DNA from: Streptomyces sp. NBC_01264
GTDB taxonomy: Bacteria; Actinomycetota; Actinomycetes; Streptomycetales; Streptomycetaceae
Assembly (NCBI RefSeq): GCF_026340675.1
Contig: NZ_JAPEOX010000003.1
Location: forward strand, 1 to 64,000
Length of the DNA stretch: 64,000 nt
Direction of reading: 5' to 3'
The translations under genes were made by a program, and so were the position numbers. Under the pieces are notes generated by a model, which saw nothing but the letters and a program-made list of their open reading frames with translations, did no database searches and had not been told where the DNA came from. Below are positions 17,615 through 25,920 of this stretch, one piece after another; position 1 is the first letter of the stretch, and each line of letters opens with the position of its first letter.

Positions 17615-19006
17615 ATGCGTGCACGGTCAGCGTCGGCCGCGCGGAGGGGGTCCTTCGCGGCGGTTTCGGTGGCGCTGTTCTGCATCCAGGTCGATTTCTT
17701 CGCCCTCAACCTGGCCATCCCAGGGATCGCGGACGAGTTCGCCATCACGGAATCGGCTGCCCAGTGGACCCTTTCCGCGTACATGATCGCGCTGGGCTGC
17801 TTCTTCATCATCGGCGGGAGGCTGGGGGACGTTTTCGGACGGCGCGGCACCCTGCTCGCGGGGACGGCGCTGTTCGCAGCCGGCTCTGTCTGGTGTGGGC
17901 TGGTGCCGGACCTGTGGCCGTTGGTGGCGGCGCGGGTCGTGCAGGGTGTCGGTGCGGCTCTCGTCTTCCCGGTCTCTGTCGCGGTCGTCAGCAACACCTT
18001 CCCAGACGAGACCCGGGCCCGTGCTCTGGGCGCTGTGTTCGGAATCGCCAACATCGGGACAGCTCTGGGACCCTTCATCGGCGGGGGTTTCACCGAGGGA
18101 CCCGGCTGGCGCTGGATCTTCTGGCTGCTGGCGCCGCTCGCCGCAGTGGCGTTCCTCATCGCCGCCCTGTACGTCCCCGACTCGCGTGACGTCTCCGCGC
18201 CCCGCCAGCTCGACCTGCTCGGCTGCGGCACAATCGTCTGCGCGGTCGCGGCACTCACCCTGGCAGTGGAACGCGGCAGCGCCTGGGGCTGGGCCAGCCC
18301 CCGCACCCTCACGCTGTTCGCGGTCTCGGCGCTGTCGGGCTGGCTCTTCCTGCTGAGGGAGCGCCACGCCCGGCATCCGCTCGTCGACCTGCACCTGTTC
18401 CGCAATACCCCCTACGTCCTGGTGACCGTGATGGGCTCGGTCTCCAACATGTGCTTCGCCGTCACGGTCTTCCTCAGCACGCTTTATCTGCAGGGTGTGC
18501 GCGGGCTGTCACCACTGAGCGCGGGCATCGTTTTCCTGGCTCCGGCGCTGCTCACGGCTCTGAGCGGTCCGCTGGGCGCCCGGCTCGGCCAGCACATGCG
18601 GCCAACGACGGTGATGGCGATGGCGGGCGCGCTCGCCGGCACGGGCATGATCACGCTCAGTTACACCACGGCCTGGTGGCTGTACGTGCCGGTGTTCGCG
18701 TGGTGCGGCCTCGGGCTGGGTCTCGGCTACACCTACTCCAGCGTCGCGACGCAGCAGGTCGTACCGGCCGCCCGGGCGGGCGAGGCGTCCGGGGTGCTCC
18801 TGACATTCATGATCACGCTGGGGGCGATCGGGCTCGCCGCGGTGGCGGCCGCCCTCACGGCAATGACCCCGCAGCGGGGGCCGGACGAGGTGTACGAGGC
18901 GGTGCTGCGCATCGGCGGGGCGGCCAGCCTGGCGGTGTCGGGTGCTGGCCTGGCCGTACGTCGTCGGCGTGAGGGACCCGGAAATCCGGCGCAGGCCAGG
19001 AGGTGA
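17615..19006 (+). CDS. DHA2-family MFS drug exporter
   Basis: A 463-residue, probably 14-helix, proton-driven exporter of the EmrB/QacA group. It shows the DHA2 start (FCIQVDFFALNLAIPGIADE), motif A GGRLGDVFGRRG, motif C-like GIANIGTALGPFIGG and WRWIFWLLAPLA. The second half keeps FLSTLYLQGVRGLSPLSAGI. ATG 17615 is chosen with GAGGAG seven bases upstream; a GTG six bases earlier is too close to that site. It has no adjacent regulator; a second DHA2 exporter follows after IS debris, so the two may be duplicates or independent arrivals. Confidence 0.88.
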   Translation: MRARSASAARRGSFAAVSVALFCIQVDFFALNLAIPGIADEFAITESAAQWTLSAYMIALGCFFIIGGRLGDVFGRRGTLLAGTALFAAGSVWCGLVPDLWPLVAARVVQGVGAALVFPVSVAVVSNTFPDETRARALGAVFGIANIGTALGPFIGGGFTEGPGWRWIFWLLAPLAAVAFLIAALYVPDSRDVSAPRQLDLLGCGTIVCAVAALTLAVERGSAWGWASPRTLTLFAVSALSGWLFLLRERHARHPLVDLHLFRNTPYVLVTVMGSVSNMCFAVTVFLSTLYLQGVRGLSPLSAGIVFLAPALLTALSGPLGARLGQHMRPTTVMAMAGALAGTGMITLSYTTAWWLYVPVFAWCGLGLGLGYTYSSVATQQVVPAARAGEASGVLLTFMITLGAIGLAAVAAALTAMTPQRGPDEVYEAVLRIGGAASLAVSGAGLAVRRRREGPGNPAQARR

Positions 19007-19073
19007 GTGCCTTGATTCCCCTACAGATGTCAAGCTGCGGTTGGGGTGGGGGCCGTGGGGCTGCTGGCTGTCG

Positions 19074-19117
19074 GGTGCTGTCACGTTGTCGGTGGCGGGG
19101 TGGGATGATCTTCGATG
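19074..19117 (+). repeat. IS6 left-end scrap
   Basis: GGTGCTGTCACGTTGTCGG plus the following GGGATGATCTTCG match the first 40 or so bases of the main IS6 subtype. No transposase sequence follows. Confidence 0.75.
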
Positions 19118-19245
19118 TCCCCAACGGGAACTCCTCTTCCCCGGCTCTTCACAATCCAATGATCAGGTTGTCCACGGCCAAGGGCCAGGCCCCGCCCTCC
19201 ACGCAGCACGCCAGGCCCTGTCCCAAGCCACGCTGTCCGCCTACG

Positions 19246-19477
19246 GGCCTTGTCACGTTGTCGGTGGTGCGGCTGACTGAGGGTGCGTCAGGGCATACGG
19301 GGCCCGGTCTGGCCCTCGGTTCAGGCCATGGTGGGCGTGCCGGTGGCACCGGCGATCCGGAAACACGTCACCGCCGCCGTCGGCATACCCGCCACCGCGT
19401 GAACCACAGGCAACCCCAGCCCCGGCATGCCCTGACGCACCCTCAGTCACCCACGCCCCCGATAACGTGACAGCACC
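19246..19477. mobile_element. MITE-like inverted pair of IS6 3' ends
   Basis: Both halves are the 3' end of an IS6 copy facing outward. Each outer tip is a GTCACGTTGTCGG-type repeat, followed inward by TGACTGAGGGTGCGTCAGGG and the last codons of the transposase (ending near ATGGTGGGCGTGCCGGTG on one side and its counterpart on the other). The halves are imperfect inverted repeats of about 105 bases. With two recognisable ends and no gene it could be moved by intact IS6 transposases; a chance product of nested deletions is the alternative. Confidence 0.65.
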
Positions 19478-19600
19478 TGTGTCGGGGCCAGGCCGGGTCG
19501 TGGTTCAGACGGAGGCAAGCAAGCCGGCGCTGCCGATGATGCGGCTCCAGATGGTGAAGCGGATGCTCATTCCGGGGCGGTGGCGGCGGCGGTCATGTGG
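19478..19600 (-). pseudogene. degenerate IS6 3' remnant
   Basis: The minus strand shows a decayed IS6 transposase tail with phrases like NEHPLHHLEPHHRQ in a shifted frame, matching the region before the stop in intact copies. It is much more diverged than neighbouring copies and is probably an old insertion. Confidence 0.5.
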
Positions 19601-19684
19601 TGGCGCCCGGGCGATGATGACCATCGCCACCCGTGACATTTCCCGGTCAGAGCCCCCTCTTAACGAGTTCAAGGAGTGTCGATC

Positions 19685-21088
19685 GTGCGGCGCATGCTGA
19701 TTGTCCTGACTGCCTCCGGTGCCGCCATGCTGATCGGCTTGGACATCACCGCCGTCACAGTGGCGCTGCCCGCCATTGGCAGCGACTTGGGTGTGGGGGT
19801 GAACGGCCTGCAGTGGGTAATGGCCTCCTACGCGCTGGTCATGGCCGTGCTGCTCCTGCTGGCCGGAGCCGCCGGGGACCGGCTGGGCTACCGGAGATCG
19901 TTCTTCATCGGCATGGCCGTCTTCACGGTGGCCTCCGTGCTGTGCTGTCTCGCACCCAATGCCGAACTGCTGATCGTCTTTCGCGTTCTACAGGCTGTCG
20001 GGGCCGCAGGAATCCTGCCGATCGGTATGTCCATCGTTGCCCATACTTTCGAAAACGAGGCGCAGCGCAGTCGCGCAGTAGGAGTATTCAGTAGCCTGTA
20101 CGGCCTGGGTCTCGCGCTCGGTCCGCTCTTCGGTGGCCTGCTCGTGGCGGCCGTGGGCTGGCGCGGAATCTTCTGGATCAATCTTCCCGCAGGCGCCCTC
20201 GTCATGGTCCTCACAGCTGCATGCGTGCCCGACCTCCACGTCGGCAGGCCACGCTCCTTGGATGTCTTCGGTCAGCTCCTGGTGATCGCACTGCTCGGAC
20301 CGCTCATCTTCGCGATCATCGAGGCTCCGCAGCTCGGATGGGGCTCCGTGCCCATCCTCTTGTGTCTTGCTGTGTCGGCGGCTTCGTTGGCTGCGTTCGT
20401 GACGTGGGAGCGGCGACAGGTCGAGCCGATGGTGGACCTCCGACTGTTCGGCAGCGCTCCGTTCACCTGTGCCGCGGGCATCGGTTGCGCCATCTACGGA
20501 GCGTTCGCAGGGGTTCTGTTCGTGTCCACGCTGTACTTGGACGACATCAAGGGATTCTCTGCTCTCCGTGCCGGGATCTGGATGCTGCCGATGGCAGGGA
20601 TGGTGGTGTTGTGCGCACCACTGTCAGGATGGCTGACCGGCCGCTACGGGGCCCGGCCCTCGCTGGTGACGGCCGGATGGGCAACCATGCTGGGCGGCCT
20701 GGACTTCGCCCTCGCGCACGCCGAAACCCATCCCGCCCTGCTCCTCATCGGTTTCGTCCTCTTCGGAGTAGCCATGGGCATGGCCAACCCGCCCACGACC
20801 CTCATCGCGATTGCCGGCATGCCGAAGGAGCGGGCCGGTCTCGCCTCGGCCATCCAAGTGACCTCCCGACGTGTCGGCTTCGCGCTGGGGACCGCGGTAG
20901 TCGGCGCTGTTCTCGCTTCCGGCTGGCACCGGTCCGACTCGGCGGCACATTTCACCACGGCTTCCAGGGCTGCATGGTGGATCATTACCGGGTGCGGAAT
21001 CGCCGCCATCGCACTGGCCATTGTCGGGACGGGCAGTTGGGCGGCGGCCACGGCGGCCCGAGCCGCTGCGCACATGAGCAGGCGGTGA
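19685..21088 (+). CDS. DHA2-family MFS exporter
   Basis: A 467-residue, probably 14-helix, exporter. It opens with LIGLDITAVTVALPAIGSDL, has motif A GAAGDRLGYRRS, motif C-like LYGLGLALGPLFGGLL and WRGIFWINLPAGAL, then VDLRLFGSAPF and FVSTLYLDDIKGFSALRAGI in the second half. GTG 19685 is chosen because AAGGAG lies eight bases upstream; the earlier in-frame GTG overlaps that site. No regulator is adjacent. Codon choice is somewhat less GC-extreme than the first exporter, consistent with separate acquisition. Confidence 0.88.
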   Translation: MRRMLIVLTASGAAMLIGLDITAVTVALPAIGSDLGVGVNGLQWVMASYALVMAVLLLLAGAAGDRLGYRRSFFIGMAVFTVASVLCCLAPNAELLIVFRVLQAVGAAGILPIGMSIVAHTFENEAQRSRAVGVFSSLYGLGLALGPLFGGLLVAAVGWRGIFWINLPAGALVMVLTAACVPDLHVGRPRSLDVFGQLLVIALLGPLIFAIIEAPQLGWGSVPILLCLAVSAASLAAFVTWERRQVEPMVDLRLFGSAPFTCAAGIGCAIYGAFAGVLFVSTLYLDDIKGFSALRAGIWMLPMAGMVVLCAPLSGWLTGRYGARPSLVTAGWATMLGGLDFALAHAETHPALLLIGFVLFGVAMGMANPPTTLIAIAGMPKERAGLASAIQVTSRRVGFALGTAVVGAVLASGWHRSDSAAHFTTASRAAWWIITGCGIAAIALAIVGTGSWAAATAARAAAHMSRR

Positions 21089-21211
21089 GCACCGCCACAC
21101 CGGCAACAACTGGTCAGTCTGTTACCGCAATTGTCTGACTGTTTTTACCGGGGTGAAGTAGAGCCGCGGTTCCGGTCTGTTTGGGAGCCGGTTGTTCTCC
21201 GGTGAGTTCTT

Positions 21212-22656
21212 GGACTCAACCGGTCGTTGCAACACAGGCCTGTTGGAGCAACAGTACTTGCTCGTTGAGTGCCTCGGCTGGGGTCTTCCAGCCGAGTGTC
21301 TTGCGTGGTCTGGTGTTCAGTGCGTGGGCGACAGCTTCGATGTCCTCGGCGGACCAGCGTGAAAGGTCGGTGCCTTTCGGGAAGTACTGACGCAGGAGCC
21401 CGTTCGTGTTCTCGTTTGTGCCTCGCTGCCATGGGCTGTGTGGATCGGCGAAGAACACAGGGATACCGGTCTCGATGCGGAACTGCGTGTGTGCCGACAT
21501 CTCTTTGCCGCGGTCCCATGTCACAGAGCGCCTCAGCTGCTCGGGCAGCGTCGACATCGTGTTGGCGAGTGCGTTCTTCATGGAGATCGCTCCGTAACCG
21601 GCCAGGGCGGGGCCGTTCTTCGTTCGGGGGATTGTCCCGAACCCTTCCTCGCGGGGCAGGTGGACCAGCATCGTGAACCGGGTCGACCGCTCGACTACGG
21701 TGCCGATCGCGGAACGCTCCAGCCCGATGATCAGGTCCCCTTCCCAGTGGCCGGGAACAGCACGGTCCTCGACCTCGGCGGGCCTCTCGCTGATCAACGC
21801 TTCCGGCGTCACGTGCGCCCAGGTCTTCCGGCGTGAACGCGCCCGCGGCGCACGCAGAGCGCGACCGGTTCGAAGACACAGAATGAGCTCGCGTTTCAGC
21901 GCTCCGCGGCCCTGAATGTAGAGGGCCTGGTAGATCGCCTCGTGGCTGATGCGCATGGACTCATCATCCGGGAATTCCAGCTTGATCCGGTTCGCGATCT
22001 GCTCCGGACTCCAAGCCTGGACCCATGCCCGATCCGCGCGATGCGGCTTGTTCCGTCCCGTCCAGTTGCCTGTTGCAGGACCTGCGATAGCCCTGCCGCA
22101 TGGCGTGCTGATCTGACCGGACAGTCGCTCCTGGACGTAGGCGTGCAACCGCGGGTTGGCAACGAGCTTTGCCGCTTTCGGGCGGCGTGCAGCCATGTCG
22201 GCTTTCCACTGGGCAACGGACGCCCGATAGTCACGCCTGCCGGCTCTCGTGGCCGCGTTGCGCCTCAGTTCCCGGGAAATCGTTCCAGGATCACGACCGA
22301 CATCTCGAGCGATCTCGCGCACTCCTTTGCCCTGGGCTTTGAGAAGCGCGATTTCTTCCCGCTCGCGAAACGACAGGTATCTGCCCGAAGGCGGCTTCGG
22401 ATCGAACGGTCGCATGCCGCCACACTGGCGGTACCAGCGCGTCGCGACCGCCGGCGCCACGCCGACGACGGCCGCGGCCTCCTCGGCAAGAAGGCCCTTG
22501 GCGATCTCCGTCCAGAACGCCGCCTCGACATGACGCTGGTACTTCGGATGCCCCGGAGACCTCAACTTCGGACGCACCGCCCTGTCCGCTGCCTGCTGAC
22601 GACGAACCACCCCACACCTCCACGATCACGAGGTGTTGCGACGACCAGTTGAATCC
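21212..22656 (-). mobile_element. IS30-family insertion sequence
   Basis: The 23-bp ends GGACTCAACCGGTCGTTGCA... (21212-21234) and GGATTCAACTGGTCGTCGCA... (inverted, 22634-22656) are near-identical. One full transposase gene lies between and its stop falls inside the left repeat. On the right it abuts a truncated IS3 element; on the left is unrelated DNA, so the IS3 copy lost its far end here. Confidence 0.88.
21216..22610 (-). CDS. IS30-family transposase
   Basis: A 464-residue DDE transposase. N-terminal HTH segments (AEEAAAVVGVAPAVATRWYR and LKAQGKGVREIARDVGRDPG) are followed by LRRNAATRAG. The catalytic core has GHWEGDLIIGLERSAIGT, SVTWDRGKEM and RGTNENTNGLLRQYFPKGTD, which supply the two aspartates and the glutamate. 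The GTG at 22610 gives a full N-terminus. The frame is intact, so the element may be active. Confidence 0.92.
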   Translation of the reverse strand: MVRRQQAADRAVRPKLRSPGHPKYQRHVEAAFWTEIAKGLLAEEAAAVVGVAPAVATRWYRQCGGMRPFDPKPPSGRYLSFREREEIALLKAQGKGVREIARDVGRDPGTISRELRRNAATRAGRRDYRASVAQWKADMAARRPKAAKLVANPRLHAYVQERLSGQISTPCGRAIAGPATGNWTGRNKPHRADRAWVQAWSPEQIANRIKLEFPDDESMRISHEAIYQALYIQGRGALKRELILCLRTGRALRAPRARSRRKTWAHVTPEALISERPAEVEDRAVPGHWEGDLIIGLERSAIGTVVERSTRFTMLVHLPREEGFGTIPRTKNGPALAGYGAISMKNALANTMSTLPEQLRRSVTWDRGKEMSAHTQFRIETGIPVFFADPHSPWQRGTNENTNGLLRQYFPKGTDLSRWSAEDIEAVAHALNTRPRKTLGWKTPAEALNEQVLLLQQACVATTG

Positions 22657-23318
22657 GCCTTGCGACCCGGCATCCGTGTGGTGGATCAACTCGCCTCGAA
22701 CGTAGGAGTGTTGGTCGCGGTCGCGCTGCCACAGGGCCATCTCCAGAGCGTCCATGACGAGCTGGGTCTCCTTCGATGTGGAGGCGGACCAGCCGACGAT
22801 GCGGCGGGAGAAGGTATCCACGACGAAGGCGACGTAGACCGTGCCGGCCCAGGTCGCGACGTGGGTGAAGTCAGCGACCCAAGTGCGGTTAGGGGCATCG
22901 GCGACGAAGTCGCGCTCAAGACGGTCGGGGGCCCTCGACGCGGCCGGGTACGGGATCGTCGTGATGACCTTCTTGCCGCGGACGGCGCCGGCGATACCGC
23001 TCTCGCGCATCAGGCGTTCGACGGTGCAGCGGGCCACGGTGTGTCCCTGCCGGTTCAGCTCCCGCCAGACTTTCCGGGCTCCGTAGACGCGGTAGTTGTT
23101 CTCGAACACCTCGTGGATCAGGGGCCTGAGTTCGGAGTCCCGCACCGTTCGCGGTGAGGGTGAATCCAGTCGTTTCTTGTGGGCGTAGTAGGTGGAAGGG
23201 GCGATCTTGCAGTCGTGCTCGGTGAGCGTTGCGCAGATCGGCTCGACGCCGCCGAAGCGGTCCCGGTGCTCGTCGATGAACGCTACGAACGAAGATGTGG
23301 CCGGTCGAGCTCGGCCGC
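22657..23318 (-). pseudogene. IS3-family OrfB, C-terminally truncated
   Basis: Starting by frameshift from the end of OrfA, the frame reads FVAFIDEHRDRFGGVEPICA, then STYYAHKKRL, RVYGARKVWRELNRQG and the core APNRTWVADFTHVATWAGTV with VDTFSRRIVGWS. It stops being IS3-like after LIHHTDAGSQ, exactly where the IS30 end begins, so the last aspartate-to-glutamate part is missing. Inactive. Confidence 0.85.
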
Positions 23319-23609
23319 GAAGAAACTCGCCGCGGCCTTCAGGATGTCGTTCGCTCGTTTCAGCTCGGCGATCTCCTTCTTCATCGCCTTGACCTGCGCG
23401 GATTCCTCGCTGGTCACGCCGGGGCGGGCGCCGGAGTCGATCTGAATCTGACGGACCCACTTGCGCAGTGTCTCGGTCGAGCCGATGCCGAGCTTCCCGG
23501 CCACGGCCTTGATCGCGGCCGACTCGTTCGGGTAGTCACTGCGGACCTCGGCGACCATACGGACCGCTCGTTTACGCAGCTCAAGGGGATAGGAGGAGGG
23601 GCATGCCAT
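23283..23609 (-). CDS. IS3-family OrfA
   Basis: A 108-residue OrfA: MACPSSYPLELRKRAVRMVA begins the HTH, with KLGIGSTETLRKWVRQ as recognition part, and a leucine-zipper-like helix (AMKKEIAELKRANDILKAA) closes it. Normally a programmed -1 frameshift joins it to OrfB; here OrfB is truncated, so only this regulatory/DNA-binding part could be made. ATG 23609 is preceded by a suitable purine-rich site. Confidence 0.85.
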   Translation of the reverse strand: MACPSSYPLELRKRAVRMVAEVRSDYPNESAAIKAVAGKLGIGSTETLRKWVRQIQIDSGARPGVTSEESAQVKAMKKEIAELKRANDILKAAASFFAAELDRPHLRS

Positions 23610-23640
23610 GACTCGATCCTTCCATGGAATCGAGTCTCTA

Positions 23641-23862
23641 TCGAACACGGAACGGTTCACGGCGCTGAGCCTGCTGATCCCTGACGCCGCCGGCCTCTAC
23701 CGGATCAACGCCCGTTACTTTTTCACGCTGAACCCTCGGATGCGCGCCCTCGTCGCCAATGCCTTCACCGACCCACCCGTCACCCCGGACGCACGAGCGA
23801 ACGGCCCCCGGAAGATCGGGAACGTCGCCGCTCGACGCAGGCGGACCATCAGGCCTGTGTAG
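23641..23862 (+). pseudogene. unidentified gene, 3' end only
   Basis: An open frame, RFTALSLLIPDAAGLYRINA then YFFTLNPRMRALVANAFTD, ends with a basic tail and a TAG at 23860-23862, directly followed by a strong hairpin at 23866-23911. That layout suggests the real end of a gene whose front was removed by the IS3/IS30 insertions. I do not recognise the family. Confidence 0.4.
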
Positions 23863-23865
23863 TCG

Positions 23866-23911
23866 GAACGTGCGGAAGCCCCTGACGGCCGTCAGGGGCT
23901 TCCGCACGTTC
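23866..23911. terminator. 46-bp perfect palindrome, likely bidirectional terminator
   Basis: The 46 bases are an exact inverted repeat centred between 23888 and 23889, with arms GAACGTGCGGAAGCCCCTGA and its complement. As RNA this makes a very stable GC-rich hairpin. There is no T tract, as is common for Streptomyces terminators. It follows directly on the stop codon at 23862. Confidence 0.75.
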
Positions 23912-23963
23912 GAGTCGGGCCCTCCCCCTGTCACTTGGTAGCCGCACCGCCTGTGATGGGCCC

Positions 23964-24154
23964 TCACGCGGCCCTGAGAGGCATGATGTTGTCCAGGTTG
24001 GGTCCGTCAACGGTAGGGCGGGGGCGCGCGCCGGGTGCTCGCCGCTGAATCCACTCCGACTTGGTAGACGACGACGGCCTTGACCAGAAGCAACGCCTGG
24101 TCAGTGCCTCATTGAGATCCCTGGCTGAAGGGTTCGTGGGTCGGGATGCTGAGG
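23964..24154. other. unassigned region downstream of the repeat-protein gene
   Basis: About 190 bases between the palindrome and the stop of the split repeat-protein gene. A minus-strand frame starting inside the ATGA at 24155-24158 is open but has no recognisable product. It may be a second, unknown gene of that operon or an IS remnant. Confidence 0.3.
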
Positions 24155-24285
24155 TCATGGCTGGTGGCGAGGTGGCCTGTAGGTATTTCCGGGAGTGTGG
24201 GTGCCGCTGTCCTTCGCCTCGATTTCACTCTCAGCTCCCTTCTCCGTGGGGGAAGCGGCTGATGGGCTACGAGCCAGCACCGCGT

Positions 24286-24312
24286 CTGCAGGCACTGCAG
24301 GCACTGCAGGCA
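24286..24312. repeat. 9-bp tandem repeat, left part (3 units)
   Basis: Three exact copies of CTGCAGGCA, separated from the other twenty by IS256. The last copy (24304-24312) may be the target duplication of the insertion, which cannot be told apart from the repeat itself. Confidence 0.9.
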
Positions 24313-25740
24313 GAGCAATGCTCGGAACCTGTGGATCGGCCTGGGGCGGGGTGCCTCGTGGGATGCGGAGGGCGTACCTTCCCGGGTGATCGACTCATGG
24401 TCACCGAATGGGCCCGCGTTCGAGCGCGGGTCGGGAAGGCACGCCCGTGCTCAGCGTAGTCAACGAAGACGGCACCACCGAGTCTGGTATCTCTCTGATC
24501 GACGAGATCGTCCGGGAGGGCGCCCGGCGGATGCTCGCGGCAGCCCTGGAGGCCGAGGTCGAGCAGTACATAGCCGAGCTCGCTGGCCAGCACGACGAGC
24601 GGGGCCGGAGGCTGGTGGTCCGCAACGGCCGTCACCGGCCCCGGTCGGTGACCACGGCCGCGGGACCGGTCGAGGTGGCCGCGCCGCGTGTGAACGACAA
24701 ACGAGTCGACGCTGGGACCGGCGAGCGGGAACGGTTCTCCTCGAAGATCCTCGCGCCGTGGTGCCGGAAGTCCCCGAAGGTCAGCGAGGTCCTGCCCCTG
24801 CTCTACCTCCACGGCCTGTCCTCGGGTGACTTCGTGCCCGCACTCGAGCAGTTCCTCGGCGGCACGGCCGGCCTGTCACCGGCGACGGTGACCCGGCTGA
24901 CGAAGCAGTGGACAGCAGATCATGCCGTCTTCCAGCGCCGTGACCTGGCGGAAACCGATTACGTCTATGTGTGGGCCGACGGCATCCACCCCAAGATCCG
25001 TCTGTCCCAGACCCATTCGTGCCTGCTGGTCTTGATGGGCGTCCGCGTCGACGGCACCAAGGAGCTGATCGCGATCGCCGAGGGGCTGAGGGAGTCCACC
25101 GAGTCCTGGGCGGATCTGCTGCGGGACTGCCGCCGGCGCGGCATGCGCGACCCGGTCCTGGTCACCGGCGACGGGGCAATGGGGCTGTGGCGGGCCCTGG
25201 CGGAGGTGTTCCCCGCCGCCCGCCATCAGAGGTGCTGGGTTCACAAAACCCGCAATGTCATGAACGCGCTGCCGAAATCCGCGCAGCCCGGCGCGAGGAA
25301 AGCCCTCCAGGAAATCTACAACGCAGAGGACCGCACCCACGCCCAGAAGGCGGTCACCGCGTTCGAGAAGACGTACGGGGCGAAGTGGCCGAAGGCGGTG
25401 AAGAAGATCACCGGCGAGGTCGACGAGCTGCTGGCGTTCTACGACTTCCCCGCCGAGCACTGGATCCACCTGCGGACCACGAACCCCATCGAATCAACGT
25501 TCTCCACAGTCAAGCTCCGGACCAAGGTCACCCGCGGCGCCGGCAGCCCCACCGCCGCCCTCGCCATGGTCTTCAAGCTCGTGGAATCCGCCCAGGCCCG
25601 CTGGCGCGCGGTCACCGCACCCCACCTCGTCGCCCTCGTCCGAGCCGGCAACCGCTTCGAGAACGGTCACCTCGTCGATCAGGACGAGACCCTCGCGGCA
25701 TGAACCACCTCAGCTGATCCACAACTCTTGACTATTGCTC
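24313..25740 (+). mobile_element. IS256-family insertion sequence
   Basis: The ends are GAGCAATGCTCGGAACCTGT at 24313 and, inverted, GAGCAATAGTCAAGAGTTGT ending at 25740, imperfect repeats that both continue GGATC. CTGCAGGCA flanks both sides (24304-24312 and 25741-25749), consistent with an 8-9-bp duplication. One transposase gene is enclosed. Confidence 0.88.
24447..25703 (+). CDS. IS256-family transposase
   Basis: A 418-residue mutator-type transposase. The N-terminal part (EIVREGARRMLAAALEAEVE, YIAELAGQHDERG, VRNGRHRPRSV) is typical. Catalytic acids lie in YVYVWADGIHPKI, DPVLVTGDGAMGLW and RTTNPIESTFSTVKLRTKVT. The GTG at 24447 is chosen because GGGAAGG sits eight bases upstream. The frame is intact. 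Confidence 0.92.
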   Translation: MLSVVNEDGTTESGISLIDEIVREGARRMLAAALEAEVEQYIAELAGQHDERGRRLVVRNGRHRPRSVTTAAGPVEVAAPRVNDKRVDAGTGERERFSSKILAPWCRKSPKVSEVLPLLYLHGLSSGDFVPALEQFLGGTAGLSPATVTRLTKQWTADHAVFQRRDLAETDYVYVWADGIHPKIRLSQTHSCLLVLMGVRVDGTKELIAIAEGLRESTESWADLLRDCRRRGMRDPVLVTGDGAMGLWRALAEVFPAARHQRCWVHKTRNVMNALPKSAQPGARKALQEIYNAEDRTHAQKAVTAFEKTYGAKWPKAVKKITGEVDELLAFYDFPAEHWIHLRTTNPIESTFSTVKLRTKVTRGAGSPTAALAMVFKLVESAQARWRAVTAPHLVALVRAGNRFENGHLVDQDETLAA

Positions 25741-25920
25741 CTGCAGGCACTGCAGGCACTGCAGGCACTGCAGGCACTGCAGGCACTGCAGGCACTGCAG
25801 GCACTGCAGGCACTGCAGGCACTGCAGGCACTGCAGGCACTGCAGGCACTGCAGGCACTGCAGGCACTGCAGGCACTGCAGGCACTGCAGGCACTGCAGG
25901 CACTGCAGGCACTGCAGGCA
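25741..25920. repeat. 9-bp tandem repeat, 20 exact units
   Basis: Twenty uninterrupted copies of CTGCAGGCA, encoding Pro-Ala-Val on the minus strand of the secreted-protein gene. The repeat contains no stop in any of the six frames. The exactness suggests recent expansion by slippage. Confidence 0.95.

Noticed and set aside
22291..23460. A 389-codon frame running from IS3 OrfB into IS30
   Set aside because: After LIHHTDAGSQ the frame crosses the IS30 terminal repeat and is no longer transposase; it is a truncation artefact.
25741..25920. CRISPR-like array
   Set aside because: The units are 9 bp and contiguous with no spacers; it is a coding microrepeat.
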